Positions 47,096-56,748 of a stretch of 64,000 nucleotides of DNA are shown here, piece by piece (the first letter of the stretch is position 1; each line of letters begins with the position of its first letter). A program made the translations under genes and the position numbers. Origin of the DNA: Cupriavidus sp. EM10. Lineage in GTDB: Bacteria > Pseudomonadota > Gammaproteobacteria > Burkholderiales > Burkholderiaceae. The notes under the pieces were generated by a model. The model made no database searches. It saw nothing but the letters and a program-made list of their open reading frames with translations, and was not told the DNA's origin. The stretch spans positions 1,364,001-1,428,000 of the forward strand of contig NZ_CP076060.1 of the NCBI RefSeq assembly GCF_018729255.1, read 5' to 3'.

Positions 47096-47982
47096 TCAGC
47101 CGTTCCGCAACCAGGTCTTCCAGGCCAGCCACAGCTTGCGCATCGGCGTCAGCGCAATGCGCTGGGTCAGCACCTGAAAGTCGCTGGCTTCGATCTCGTC
47201 GAGCAAGGCGTGGTGGATGGCCGCCAGCGCCAGCGCGGCGCGCTGGGCGCGGCGGTCGGCGCGGGGCAGCAGGGCCAGCGCCTCGTGGTACAGCGTGCGG
47301 GCTTGCGCCGCCTGATCGCGCATCATCGTGACGAACTGCGGCGAATGGCGCGACTGCATGATGTCGGCGACAGGCACCTCGAACCGCTGCAGGGTATCCA
47401 CCGGAATATAGACGCGGCCCTGGCGGGCATCGTGGCCCACCTCGCGCACGATGCGGATGCGCATCTGCGACAGGCCAAGCTTTTCGGCCGATTCCAGCGT
47501 GCGTTCGTCGGTAAAGCCGAGCAGCCGCGCCGCCAGCTTGCCAAGCGTGCCGCCGACCTGCCGGCAGTACCGGCCCAGCACGACTTCATCGAAATAGCGC
47601 GACTGGGCCAGGTCCGTTTCCGTGCCGTCCAGCACCTGGGTCATCTCGGCCTGGGGCAGGCTCGCCAGGAACGGCTGCAGCGCGTGGCTGACCGGGTGAT
47701 TCTGGCTGCCCTCGTAGAGGCGGCGCAGTTCTGCCCGCCACCAGTCCAGCCGTTGCAGGGCCACGCCGGCGTCATGGTTCTCGTGAACGATGGCATCGAG
47801 TTCCAGGCGCCAGGCCTGCAGGGCCGTCAGGGCGCGGCGGCGTTCGGGGGGAGGAGCAGGCTGCTGTAGTAGAAGCTGGAGCCGCTTTTCGCGGCCTTGT
47901 CCTGGCAATACTGATCGGGCGTCACGCCAATCTCTTTCTGGTGGGGCGGCGGGGGCGGCGCCAAAGCGGCGAATTCTAACAT
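47096..47982 (-). CDS. Squalene/phytoene synthase-family protein (HpnD-like), frameshifted near the N-terminus
   Basis: Isoprenoid-synthase-fold protein of about 295 residues. N-terminal MLEFAALAPPPPPHQ and VTPDQYCQDKAAKSGSSFYY read from ATG 47982 and break at the G6 run 47846-47851 (plus strand). The family continues as ERRRALTALQAWRLELDAIV in another frame to 47096. One extra C/G restores SLLLPPERRRALTALQ. The C-terminal half is clearly HpnD-like (RRAQRAALALAAIHHALLDE, LTPMRKLWLAWKTWLRNG). However, both Asp-rich motifs look eroded: DDxxDE reads LDAIVHE, and RDVGED reads REVGHD. It may be a non-catalytic relative instead of presqualene diphosphate synthase. Confidence 0.75.
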
Positions 47983-48288
47983 CGGCCATCCAGCGAATGC
48001 GGTTGCCCTGATGTGATGCAAAAAGCATAAAACGCTTGCTACGCCGGCGCCGTGGCGTTTTGTCGCGGAATACAACCGTTCGTCATCCGGCGTTTGACGC
48101 ACTCTTGGCCGGTCGCTATATTACTGACCGCAAAGTTATTAATTTCCATAGCCGATTTCCGAAGTTTCCGAGAATCGGTCAGAGCGGCAGCAAGGCACCC
48201 GATCCGAGGCGCCAGCGAGACACCTTCCGGCCCCCCTTGGCCGCAGTTCAGCTTCATTCTTTTTTCACCGACTCGAAGACGCTTGTCC
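47983..48288. promoter_or_regulatory. Divergent region with RND efflux operon promoter (306 bases)
   Basis: No gene. Plus strand: -35 TTGACG at 48094-48099, a 17-base spacer and -10 TATATT at 48117-48122, a near-consensus promoter. Transcription from about 48129 would give a leader of roughly 160 bases. No regulator gene is adjacent and no clear operator palindrome was found. Confidence 0.65.
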
Positions 48289-49536
48289 ATGCCAGTGCCC
48301 TTTGCCAGGCCGGAAGTTGCGGCCGCTGAAGTTGATGACCTCTCCACGTCGCGCCCTGCCGTGTACGCCGGGCGCAGCCGTGTCCGGCAGGTCCGGACGG
48401 CCATCGGATTGCTGGCCGTGGCCGGGCTCCTGGCGCTGGCCGGATGTGGCAAGCAGGCCGAGCCCGTGGAGGATGTGCGGCCGGTGCGTGTCATGCAGCT
48501 GAGCCCGGCAGCGGGCAAGACCGACTACGAGTTTTCGGGCGAAGTACGCCCGCGTATCGAATCCCGGCTCGGTTTCCGGGTGGGTGGCAAGATTTCGGCC
48601 CGTCTTGTCGACGTGGGCGCCACCGTGCGCAAGGGGCAGCCGCTGGCGCGGCTCGATCCTACCGACCTGGCGCTGGCCGAATCCGGCGCACGCGCCCAGT
48701 ACGACGCGGCCAAGACCGACCGCGACCTGGCCGCCGCCGATCTGAAGCGCTACAAGGAACTGGCCGCCAAGAATTTCATCAGCGCGGCGGAGCTGAACCG
48801 CCGCCAGGCCACATTCGATTCGGCGGCGTCGCGGCTCGACCAGGCGCAGGCCAGCCTGCGCAACCAGTCGAACCAGACCGGCTACGCCGTGCTGACGGCC
48901 GACGCCGACGGCGTGGTGACGGCCATCGACACCGAGGTCGGTCAGGTGGTGACGCCGGGCCAGCCGGTGATTCGCGTGGCGCAGACCGCCGAGAAGGAAG
49001 TGGCCATCGGGCTGCCCGAAGACCAGGTCGACATGCTGCGCGGCATTACCGATGTGTCTATCCATACCTGGTCCGATCCCCACCGCATCCTGCCCGGCCG
49101 GGTGCGCGAGATCTCGGCGGCAGCCGATCCGGTCACGCGCACCTATCCCACGCGCGTCAGCATTCCCAACCCGCCCGCGGACCTGCGCATCGGCATGACG
49201 GCCGTGGTGTCGTTCACGCGGACTGGCGATGCGGCCACGATCCGCGTGCCGCTGACCGCGCTGCTGCAGGACAAGGGCGCCAACCATGTGTGGATCTATC
49301 AGCCCGGCCAGGGCGGCAGCGGCACGGTCAAGCCCGTGCCCGTGACGCTGGGCGCGGCGCAGGGCAACCTGATCGAGGTGCGCCACGGCCTGTCGCCGGG
49401 CCAGACCATCGTCACGGCGGGCGTGCATCTGCTCAAGCCGGGCCAGAAGGTCAAGCCGATGCAGAGCGTGGCGCCGGCCCAGCCGGCCTCGAACCCCGGC
49501 GCGCAGCTGAGCGCCCTTGACCGCCGCCTGGGCTGA
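48289..49536 (+). CDS. RND efflux periplasmic adaptor lipoprotein
   Basis: Membrane-fusion protein, 415 residues from ATG 48289. The N-terminus is long (about 55 residues) before the hydrophobic run and lipobox LAGCGKQ, with the acylated Cys near residue 51. Then come the lipoyl domain (RLGFRVGGKISARLVDVGATV), alpha-helical hairpin (ALAESGARAQYDAAKTDRDL, RLDQAQASLRNQSNQTG), beta-barrel and membrane-proximal domains. Pairs with the RND pump 9 bases downstream. No outer-membrane channel gene is present. Confidence 0.9.
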   Translation: MPVPFARPEVAAAEVDDLSTSRPAVYAGRSRVRQVRTAIGLLAVAGLLALAGCGKQAEPVEDVRPVRVMQLSPAAGKTDYEFSGEVRPRIESRLGFRVGGKISARLVDVGATVRKGQPLARLDPTDLALAESGARAQYDAAKTDRDLAAADLKRYKELAAKNFISAAELNRRQATFDSAASRLDQAQASLRNQSNQTGYAVLTADADGVVTAIDTEVGQVVTPGQPVIRVAQTAEKEVAIGLPEDQVDMLRGITDVSIHTWSDPHRILPGRVREISAAADPVTRTYPTRVSIPNPPADLRIGMTAVVSFTRTGDAATIRVPLTALLQDKGANHVWIYQPGQGGSGTVKPVPVTLGAAQGNLIEVRHGLSPGQTIVTAGVHLLKPGQKVKPMQSVAPAQPASNPGAQLSALDRRLG

Positions 49537-49545
49537 GGGCGGCGC

Positions 49546-52500
49546 ATGGAACATTCCCGCTTCAACCTGTCGCGCTGGGCGCTCGAGCACCAGCCGCTGA
49601 CGCGCTACCTGCTGGTCGTGCTGCTGCTGGGCGGCCTGCTGGCGTTCTTCCAGCTTGGCCAGGACGAAGATCCGCCGTTCACGTTCCGCGTGATGGTGGT
49701 GCAGGCCTTCTGGCCCGGCGCCACGGCCGAGCAGATTGCCGTGCAGGTGACCGACAAGATCGAACGGCAGCTGCAGGAAGTGCCGTATGCCGACAAGATT
49801 CGCAGTTTCTCCAAGCCAGGCGAGACCACGGTGATCTTCCAACTGGCCGACAACTCGCCGGCCAAGGACACCGCGCAGATCTGGTACACGGTGCGCAAGA
49901 AGATCGGCGATATCCAGCAGACGCTGCCGCAGGGCGTGCGCGGGCCGTTCTTCAACGACGAGTTTGGCGACGTCTACGGATCCATCTACGCACTGTCGGC
50001 CGACGGCTTCAACTACAAGGAACTGCGCGAATACGCAGACCTGGTGCGCCAGGAACTGCTGCGCATTCCGGCCGTGGCCAAGGTCACGCTGCTGGGGCTG
50101 CAGGACGAGAAGATCTTCATCGAGTTCAACCAGGCGCGCTTTGCCCAGCTGGGGCTGGACATCAACGCCATCGCCAACCAGATCTCGGAGCAGAACAATC
50201 CCACCGGCAGCGGCGTGCTGGTCACGCCCACCGACAACCTGCAGGTGCGCGTGACCGGCCAGCTGGGCGATGTGGAAGACCTGCAGAACCTGGTGCTGCG
50301 CGGGCCGAACGGCATCGCCAATATCCGCCTGGGCGACATCGCGCACGTGTACCGCGCCTACGTGGACCCGCCCGTCAGCAAGATGCGCTTCAATGGCAAG
50401 GACGTGATCGGCCTGGGCATTTCGATGGAGAAGGGCGGCGACATCATCGCGCTGGGCCAGGAACTGCGCCGCGTGACCGATGGGCTGCGCGGGCAGCTGC
50501 CAGTGGGCATCGAGATGGACCAGGTGCAGGACCAGCCGCAGGCCGTCAAGCGCAGCGTGGGCGAATTCGTCCACGTGCTGGTCGAGGCCGTGGTGATCGT
50601 GCTTGGTGTGAGTTTCGTGGCGCTGGGCCTGCATACCCGGCCGCTGCGGCTGGACGTGCGGCCCGGCCTGGTGGTGGCGCTGACCATCCCGCTGGTGCTG
50701 GCGGTGACGTTCCTGTTCATGAACATTTTCGGCATCGGCCTGCACAAGATATCGCTGGGGGCGCTGATCATCGCGCTGGGCCTGCTGGTGGACGACGCGA
50801 TCATTGCCGTGGAGATGATGGTCCGCAAGCTGGAGGAAGGCTTCTCCAAGATGGAGGCGGCCACCTTCGCCTATACGTCCACGGCGATGCCGATGCTGAC
50901 CGGCACGCTGATTACGGCGGCGGGCTTCCTGCCGGTGGGCCTGGCGCGCTCCACGGTGGGCGAATACACGTTCGCGATCTTTGCCGTGACGTCGCTGGCG
51001 CTGGTGCTGTCGTGGCTGGCGGCGGTCTATTTCACGCCGTACCTGGGTTACCTGATCCTCAAGACCCGCGCCCACGACGGCGGCCATCACGAGGTGTTCG
51101 ACACGCCGTTCTACGCGCGCTTCCGGCGGCTGGTGAACTGGTGCGTCACGTGGCGCAAGACCGTGATCGCCATCACGCTGGTGGCCTTCGCGCTGGGCCT
51201 GCTGGCATTCAAATACGTCGAAAAGCAGTTTTTCCCCGATTCGAGCCGCCCGGAACTGATGGTGGAACTCTGGATGCCGGAAGGCACCGCCATTGCCGAG
51301 ACCGAGGCGGTGACCAAGCGCTTCGAGGCCGCGATGCGCCGCGACCAGGCAGTGGAAAGCGTGACATCGTTCGTCGGCACCGGCGCGCCGCGCTTCTACC
51401 TGCCGCTGGACCAGATTTTCCCGCAGTCGAACGTGGCCCAGGCCATCGTGATGCCGGTGACGGTGGAAGCGCGCGACGCCCTGCGCAAGCGCGTCGAACG
51501 CGTGCTGGCCACTGAATTCCCGCAGTTGCGCGGCCGTGTGAAGCTGCTGCCGAACGGGCCGCCGGTGCAGTATCCGGTGCAGTTTCGGGTGATCGGGCCC
51601 GATGCCGGCGGCGTGCGCAAGGTGGCCGACCAGGTGCGCGCGATCATGACCGACAACCCGAACACGGTGGGCGTCAACGACAACTGGAACGAGAACGTCA
51701 AGATGCTGCGCCTGGAGCTGGACCAGGACAAGGCGCGGGCGCTGGGCGTGACGACCAATGCCATCGCGCGGGCCACGCAGGCCGTGCTGACCGGCGTGCC
51801 GGTGGGGCAGTACCGCGACGCCGACAAGCTGATCGACATCATCATGCGCACGCCGCGCAGCGAGCGCGACACGATGTCGGACCTGAACAACGTGCTGGTG
51901 CCCACCAGCAGCGGCCGTGCCGTGCCGCTGACGCAGGTGGCGCGTGTCACGCTCAAGTCCGAGCCGGGCGTGATCTGGCGCGAGAACCGCGACTTCGGCA
52001 TCACGGTGCAGTCGGATATCGTCGATGGCATCCAGGGGCCGACCGTCACCGCCCAGATCAACCCGAAGCTCGACGCGATCCGGGCCTCGCTGCCGGCCGG
52101 CTACCGGATCACCATCGCTGGAGCCCAGGAGGAAAGCGGCAAGGCCGGGGCGTCGATCGCGGCGCAGCTGCCGCTGTGCATCTTCCTGATCTTCACGCTG
52201 CTGATGCTGCAGTTGCACAGCTTCTCGCGGGCGGTGATGGTGTTCCTGACCGGCCCGCTTGGGCTGATCGGGGCGGCCGCCACGCTGCTGCTGCTGCATT
52301 CGCCGATGGGGTTTGTCGCGCAGCTTGGCATCACGGCGCTGCTGGGCATGATCATCCGCAATTCGGTAATCCTGGTGGACCAGATCGAGCAGGACATCCA
52401 GTCCGGCCTGCCGCCGTGGAACGCCATCGTGGAGTCGGCGGTGCGCCGTTTCCGGCCCATCATCCTGACCGCCGCGGCGGCCGTGCTGGCCATGATCCCG

Positions 52501-52656
52501 CTGTCCCGCTCGACGTTCTGGGGGCCGATGGCTGTGGCCATCATGGGCGGGCTGGTGGTGGCCACAGTGCTGACGCTGCTGTTCCTGCCGGCGCTCTACG
52601 CCACGTGGTTCCGCATCAAGCCGCCCGAGGACGAACGCGGCGTGATGGCTGGATAG
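49546..52656 (+). CDS. RND efflux transporter permease (AcrB family)
   Basis: Proton-driven inner-membrane pump, 1036 residues, 12 membrane helices and two large periplasmic loops. Signatures: FWPGATAEQIAVQVTDKIE, the helix-4 proton-relay segment LGLLVDDAIIAVEMMVRK with paired Asp, and the second-half LLGMIIRNSVILVDQIEQ. The compact sequence and the DEDPPF motif in the first loop place it with the less-studied single-partner RND family (HAE1-like, not CusA-type). Substrate unknown. Confidence 0.92.
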   Translation: MEHSRFNLSRWALEHQPLTRYLLVVLLLGGLLAFFQLGQDEDPPFTFRVMVVQAFWPGATAEQIAVQVTDKIERQLQEVPYADKIRSFSKPGETTVIFQLADNSPAKDTAQIWYTVRKKIGDIQQTLPQGVRGPFFNDEFGDVYGSIYALSADGFNYKELREYADLVRQELLRIPAVAKVTLLGLQDEKIFIEFNQARFAQLGLDINAIANQISEQNNPTGSGVLVTPTDNLQVRVTGQLGDVEDLQNLVLRGPNGIANIRLGDIAHVYRAYVDPPVSKMRFNGKDVIGLGISMEKGGDIIALGQELRRVTDGLRGQLPVGIEMDQVQDQPQAVKRSVGEFVHVLVEAVVIVLGVSFVALGLHTRPLRLDVRPGLVVALTIPLVLAVTFLFMNIFGIGLHKISLGALIIALGLLVDDAIIAVEMMVRKLEEGFSKMEAATFAYTSTAMPMLTGTLITAAGFLPVGLARSTVGEYTFAIFAVTSLALVLSWLAAVYFTPYLGYLILKTRAHDGGHHEVFDTPFYARFRRLVNWCVTWRKTVIAITLVAFALGLLAFKYVEKQFFPDSSRPELMVELWMPEGTAIAETEAVTKRFEAAMRRDQAVESVTSFVGTGAPRFYLPLDQIFPQSNVAQAIVMPVTVEARDALRKRVERVLATEFPQLRGRVKLLPNGPPVQYPVQFRVIGPDAGGVRKVADQVRAIMTDNPNTVGVNDNWNENVKMLRLELDQDKARALGVTTNAIARATQAVLTGVPVGQYRDADKLIDIIMRTPRSERDTMSDLNNVLVPTSSGRAVPLTQVARVTLKSEPGVIWRENRDFGITVQSDIVDGIQGPTVTAQINPKLDAIRASLPAGYRITIAGAQEESGKAGASIAAQLPLCIFLIFTLLMLQLHSFSRAVMVFLTGPLGLIGAAATLLLLHSPMGFVAQLGITALLGMIIRNSVILVDQIEQDIQSGLPPWNAIVESAVRRFRPIILTAAAAVLAMIPLSRSTFWGPMAVAIMGGLVVATVLTLLFLPALYATWFRIKPPEDERGVMAG

Positions 52657-52666
52657 CCCTGCCTGC

Positions 52667-52695
52667 AAGCGCCGGTCTCAGGGCCGGCGCTTTTT
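52667..52695 (+). terminator. RND operon terminator
   Basis: Stem AGCGCCGG / CCGGCGCT (52668-52675 and 52684-52691) with an eight-base loop and a TTTTT tail, 12 bases after the RND stop. It overlaps the last codons of the convergent 78-residue gene. Confidence 0.85.
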
Positions 52696-52914
52696 CCATT
52701 CATAGTCCGGCGGCGGGTCGGCCGCCCCGGGTTTGCCTACGGAGTTTGGATTTTCCGAGCAGAGCGTGACAAAGCTGACCGGTTCCCCGGCGAACTGCCT
52801 GCGGCGCAACGCCTCGGCAAACTGCAGGGCGTCGCGGAGCGCATCGCCGGGGAACGATTGGGCGTGCGGGGCCATGCCTTCGGTGGTGGCCTCGGTCCAG
52901 TAGATCATGTACAT
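52678..52914 (-). CDS. Small conserved-looking protein, unknown function
   Basis: 78 residues from ATG 52914 (MYMIYWTEATTEGMAPHAQS); ATG 52908 two codons later is an alternative. No signal or membrane segment. Central FPGDALRDALQFAEALRRRQ looks helical and the C-terminus PPPDYEWKKRRP is basic. I recall small Burkholderiales proteins with a similar GKPG...DYxWKKRR ending but no function. It follows the DUF3830 gene by 11 bases and is probably cotranscribed with it. Confidence 0.65.
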   Translation of the reverse strand: MYMIYWTEATTEGMAPHAQSFPGDALRDALQFAEALRRRQFAGEPVSFVTLCSENPNSVGKPGAADPPPDYEWKKRRP

Positions 52915-52925
52915 GGGGCTGAATA

Positions 52926-53339
52926 CTACTGCGCCAGCTCGAACACCACGTCCTGCGCCCCATCCCACAGCACCTTGGTGCCCAGCGCGCGCAGGTTTTC
53001 CTTGCCTTCGACGATGGTCAGGAAGTGGTTGCCGGCCAGCTGGCCCATTTTGCTGGCAAAGCAGCAACTGCCGTACGCCAGGATGATCTCCGTTTCGCTG
53101 TAGCCGCCCGGATAGAACAGGATGTCGCCCACGGAGGGGTGGCTGGTGTGGTTCTCGAAGCCCACGCCGAGCTTGAACTCGCCCAGCGGAATCCAGCAGC
53201 CTTCGCCGCTCCAGCGCACGTGAATCAGCTTTTGCCGGTACGGCAGCAGCTTCATGAAGGCGGCCACGGTGTCGGGAGCGTCCGGGTTCGTCTCGGCGAT
53301 GAACGTGTGGCCGGCGGCGGTGATGCGGAGTCGGGTCAT
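52926..53339 (-). CDS. DUF3830 family protein
   Basis: 137 residues with a cyclophilin-like beta-barrel pattern: AETNPDAPDTVAAFMKLLPYR, VRWSGEGCWIPLG, ENHTSHPSVGDILFYPGG. This matches my memory of DUF3830, a family without an assigned activity that I associate with hydantoin- or amide-degradation loci. Located 43 bases after the amidase at the end of the peptide-ABC operon. Confidence 0.75.
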   Translation of the reverse strand: MTRLRITAAGHTFIAETNPDAPDTVAAFMKLLPYRQKLIHVRWSGEGCWIPLGEFKLGVGFENHTSHPSVGDILFYPGGYSETEIILAYGSCCFASKMGQLAGNHFLTIVEGKENLRALGTKVLWDGAQDVVFELAQ

Positions 53340-53382
53340 GGGATTGTCCTGTTTTTAGTAGAGCCTAGCCTATGCAGGCGCG

Positions 53383-54573
53383 TCAGGCCAGTGCCGCCAT
53401 CAGCGTCTCGGCCACGGCGATCAGGCTCCGGTCGCTGCCCTTCGGGCCCAGCAGCGAGATGCCCAGCGGCGCGCCATCGCGGCCCGACAGCGGCAGGCTC
53501 AGTTGCGGAAAGCCCGACAGCGGCGTCAGGCACAGCGTATGCGCCGCCGCCGTCCGGTAGTCTTCCAGCGCTTCCATCGGCGTGGCGCGCAGCGGGGCGA
53601 TATCGGGCATGGTCGGCAGCACCAGTACGCCGTCATGGCCCAGCAGGCGGCCCAGATGCGCGGTGAACTCGCGACGCACGGCATCGGACTGCTCAAACTG
53701 GGCGTGCGTCACCCCCTTGCTGAAGGCAAAGCGTCCGGCGACGTCGGGCCCAAGTTGCAGGCCGTAGTCCTCGATCAGCGCGCCGTCGGCCTGCCATGCC
53801 TCCCATCCCTGAATGTAGCGGAACGCCCAGTAGAGGTCGGACAGCGGCCGGTCTGCCACGTCGACTGGCGCAGCCTGGCCCAGCACCGCTTCGATCCGTG
53901 TCACGGTCGGCGCCAGCGCCGCGCGGGCGGCAGGCGTGGGCATTTCGAACAGGTCGGCGGCAAGCAGCAGGCGGGGCCGGGCCGGCAGCGGATCGCCGTC
54001 GGCGCCGAACAGCACGTCGGCCACGCGCGCAAACGTGGCGATATCGCGGGCGAAGAAGCCGCAGGTGTCGAGCGATTCGCACAGCGGCATGCAGTGCTGC
54101 AGCGAAATGCGGCCATGCGAGGGCCGGATGCCGAACAGCCCGCAATGGCTGGCCGGCGCGCGCACCGATCCGCCCGTATCGGTGCCTAGCGCAACGTCGC
54201 AAAGGTGGTGCGACACAGCCGATGCCGAGCCCGACGACGAGCCGCCCGTGATGCGGTCCGGCGCGGCGCCGTTGTACGGGCCGCCGTAATGATAGTTCTG
54301 GCCGTTCATCGAGAACGCCAGTTCGTCGGTGTGAACCTTGCCGACGAACGTGGCGCCGGCATCGAGCAGCTTCTGCACGGTGGGTGCCGTGGCCGTCTTG
54401 ATGCCCGAGCGCGCCAGCACATGCGGATTGCCGCCGCCGGTGGGGTAGCCGGCCACGTCGAACAGATCCTTGACCGCGAAGGTCAGACCCTGCAGCGGTC
54501 CGGCGGGCGCGTTGGGCACGGCGGCATCGGGGTAGGGCAGGAATGCGCGGGCGGGATGGGTGGCCAGGCTCAT
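53383..54573 (-). CDS. Amidase signature family protein
   Basis: 396 residues from ATG 54573, which has AAGGAAA upstream. An in-frame ATG at 54612 overlaps the upstream ATPase stop (ATGA) and would add 13 residues. The Ser-cisSer-Lys triad is present: Lys in LTFAVKDLFDVAGYP, the Gly/Ser-rich stretch TGGSSSGSASAVSHHLCDVA, and the Ser nucleophile in LGTDTGGSVRAPA. Hydrolyses a carboxamide, probably the compound imported by the adjacent transporter (inference). A second amidase starts at 63449. Confidence 0.85.
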   Translation of the reverse strand: MSLATHPARAFLPYPDAAVPNAPAGPLQGLTFAVKDLFDVAGYPTGGGNPHVLARSGIKTATAPTVQKLLDAGATFVGKVHTDELAFSMNGQNYHYGGPYNGAAPDRITGGSSSGSASAVSHHLCDVALGTDTGGSVRAPASHCGLFGIRPSHGRISLQHCMPLCESLDTCGFFARDIATFARVADVLFGADGDPLPARPRLLLAADLFEMPTPAARAALAPTVTRIEAVLGQAAPVDVADRPLSDLYWAFRYIQGWEAWQADGALIEDYGLQLGPDVAGRFAFSKGVTHAQFEQSDAVRREFTAHLGRLLGHDGVLVLPTMPDIAPLRATPMEALEDYRTAAAHTLCLTPLSGFPQLSLPLSGRDGAPLGISLLGPKGSDRSLIAVAETLMAALA

Positions 54574-54608
54574 GGTGATCGGGTTTCCTTGTTCGAGAAG
54601 GTAAGAGG

Positions 54609-55636
54609 TCATGCCGCGCAGGCGTTGGAAGGGTTGCTGGATGCCGGCTCGGATACCAGCACGCAGCTCACGCGATGGCCGCCACCCAGCGATACGGCGG
54701 GCGGCACGGCGGACAGGCACTCGGCACGCGCCTGCGCGCAGCGCGGGGCGAACGTGCAGCCCGCAGGCAGGTTGGCCAGGTCGGGCGGCGCGCCGCCGAT
54801 GCTCTGCAGCCGCTGGCCACGATCCATGCCGTGCTGGCGGCTCTGCAGCAGGGCGATGGTGTACGGATGGCGCGCCTCGCGCATCAGCGTGCGGATCGGG
54901 CCTTCCTCTACAATTCGGCCGCCGTACATCACCGCCACGCGGTCGGCGATCTCCACTGCCGCGCCAATGTCGTGGGTGACGAAGACGATCGACAGGCCCA
55001 GCTCTCGCTGCAGCTCGCGCAGCAGGATCAGCACCTGGATCTGCACCGTGGCGTCGAGCGCCGTGGTCGGCTCGTCCGCCAGCAGGATCTTCGGCTGCGC
55101 GGACAGCGCCAGCGCGATCATTGCGCGTTGCCGCATGCCGCCCGACATCTCGTGCGGATAGGCGGCCAGCCGGCGCTCCGGGCTGGGAATCCGCACCGAT
55201 TCCAGCGCCTTGAGCGCCAGCGCCTGGGCTTCCTGCCGCGACAGCTTGCGATGGGTGCGGATGCATTCCACGATCTGCTGGCCCACCGTGTAGACGGGGT
55301 CCAGCGCCAGCAGCGGCTCCTGGAACACCATGGCCACGGTGCCGCCGCGCAGACGTGCCAGCGCGCGCTTGTCGAGCTTGAGCACGTCCTGCCCGTCGAC
55401 GCGGATGTCGCCCAGCATTGTCGTGCGGCGCGGCGGATGCAGGCGCATCAGCGCCCGCAGCGTCACGCTCTTGCCGGAACCCGATTCGCCGATCAGGGCC
55501 ACGGCTTCGCCCGGCGCGACGTCGAGCGATACGCCGTTCACGGCCTGGATGGTCTTGCCGCCGCCCGAGAACGTGACCCGGAGGTCGCGTACCGAGATGG
55601 CGGGGCGGCGGTTGCTGTGGTGGCGTCTTTGGACAT
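54609..55636 (-). CDS. Peptide/nickel-type ABC transporter ATPase (DppD-like), frameshifted at N-terminus
   Basis: About 342 residues if repaired. The best start is ATG 55636 (MSKDATTATAA), preceded by GGGAGA, but that frame is lost after AAP. The protein continues as ISVRDLRVTFSGGGKTIQAV in the next frame, which has no usable start. One more base in the GGGG run at 55602-55605 (plus strand) joins them. Walker A is GESGSGKSVTLR, the signature is MSGGMRQRAMIALAL, Walker B ILLADEPTTALD, and the C-terminal peptide-transporter cysteine motif GCTFAPRCAQAR is present. Confidence 0.85.
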
Positions 55637-55651
55637 CGGAATCTCCCGCAT

Positions 55652-56746
55652 TCAGGGCGTGGCGGCGTGCAGGCCGGGCGTCATGCGGTGCAGCGGCAGC
55701 GAATGGCCGCCGTCGGGCATCGCCATCAGGCACGACACCGGATGGCCGGCCAGCGCATCGGACAGCACCGGCGCGCGGCGTTCGCAGACCGGCTCGGCCC
55801 GGGCGCAGCGCGGATGGAAACTGCAGCCGGGCGGCGGATTGATCGGGTTGGGCGGGTCGCCGGCCAGCGGCGCGGCCAGCGTACGGTGGTCGGGGTCCAT
55901 CGACGGCATCGACGCCAGCAGCGCGCGGGTGTACGGGTGCGCGGGATTGGCATAGACCGATTCGGTATCGCCGATCTCCACCACCTTGCCCAGGTACATC
56001 ACCATCACGCGGTCGCACAGGTAGCGGATCACGTTGAGGTCGTGGCTGATGAAGACATAGGTCAGGTCGAACTCGGCCTTGAGGTCCAGCAGCAGGTTCA
56101 GCACCTGGGCTTCGACCGATTTGTCCAGCGCAGAAACCGCTTCGTCCAGGATCACCAGCCGGGGCCGCAGGGCCAGCGCGCGGGCGATATTCACACGCTG
56201 GCGCTGGCCGCCCGACAGCTCGTGCGGATAGCGGCCGGCAAAGCGCTTGGGCTCCAGGCCTACGCGTTCCAGCAGGTAGCGCGCCCGTTCGGTGGCTTCG
56301 CGGGACGGCACGCCATGCACGCGCGGTGTGAAGGCGACCGATTCCTCGATGGTCAGGCGCGGGTTCAGCGACGAATAGCTGTCCTGGAACACCATCTGCA
56401 CCTGACTGCGGAAGGCCTTCATCGGCAGCTGGGCGGAACCCACGCCCTGCGCGTCGAAGATCAGGTCGCCACTGTCGTGCGGCGTCAGCTGCATCAGCAG
56501 CCGGGCCGTGGTGGACTTGCCGCAGCCCGACTCACCCACCACGCCCAGGGTTTCGCCCTTGAGCACGTCGAAGCTGACGCCTTCGACGGCCCGCACCACG
56601 CCGCCGGGACGGAACGGCACGGGCGACTTCAGCGGGAAATGCTTGACCAGATCGCGCGCGATCACCAGCGGCTGGGCCGGGCCGCCCACGTCGATGGCGG
56701 CGGCGCCTGGCGCGGCGGGATGGGGGCTTGCCAGCGTCTCGGCCAT
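55652..56746 (-). CDS. Peptide/nickel-type ABC transporter ATPase (DppF-like)
   Basis: 364 residues from ATG 56746. Walker A GESGCGKSTTARLL, signature ELSGGQRQRVNIARAL, Walker B LVILDEAVSALD, H-loop FISHDLNVIRYL, and the C-terminal oligopeptide-family motif GCSFHPRCARAEPVC. Pairs with the DppD-like ATPase, which begins 15 bases later. Confidence 0.92.
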   Translation of the reverse strand: MAETLASPHPAAPGAAAIDVGGPAQPLVIARDLVKHFPLKSPVPFRPGGVVRAVEGVSFDVLKGETLGVVGESGCGKSTTARLLMQLTPHDSGDLIFDAQGVGSAQLPMKAFRSQVQMVFQDSYSSLNPRLTIEESVAFTPRVHGVPSREATERARYLLERVGLEPKRFAGRYPHELSGGQRQRVNIARALALRPRLVILDEAVSALDKSVEAQVLNLLLDLKAEFDLTYVFISHDLNVIRYLCDRVMVMYLGKVVEIGDTESVYANPAHPYTRALLASMPSMDPDHRTLAAPLAGDPPNPINPPPGCSFHPRCARAEPVCERRAPVLSDALAGHPVSCLMAMPDGGHSLPLHRMTPGLHAATP

Positions 56747-56748
56747 GC

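Noticed and set aside
48265..52668. A 1467-codon open frame antisense to the RND efflux genes
   Set aside because: It is exactly antisense to two well-supported genes and rich in His, Arg, Gln and Ala with no domain. This is the usual shadow frame of high-GC coding DNA.
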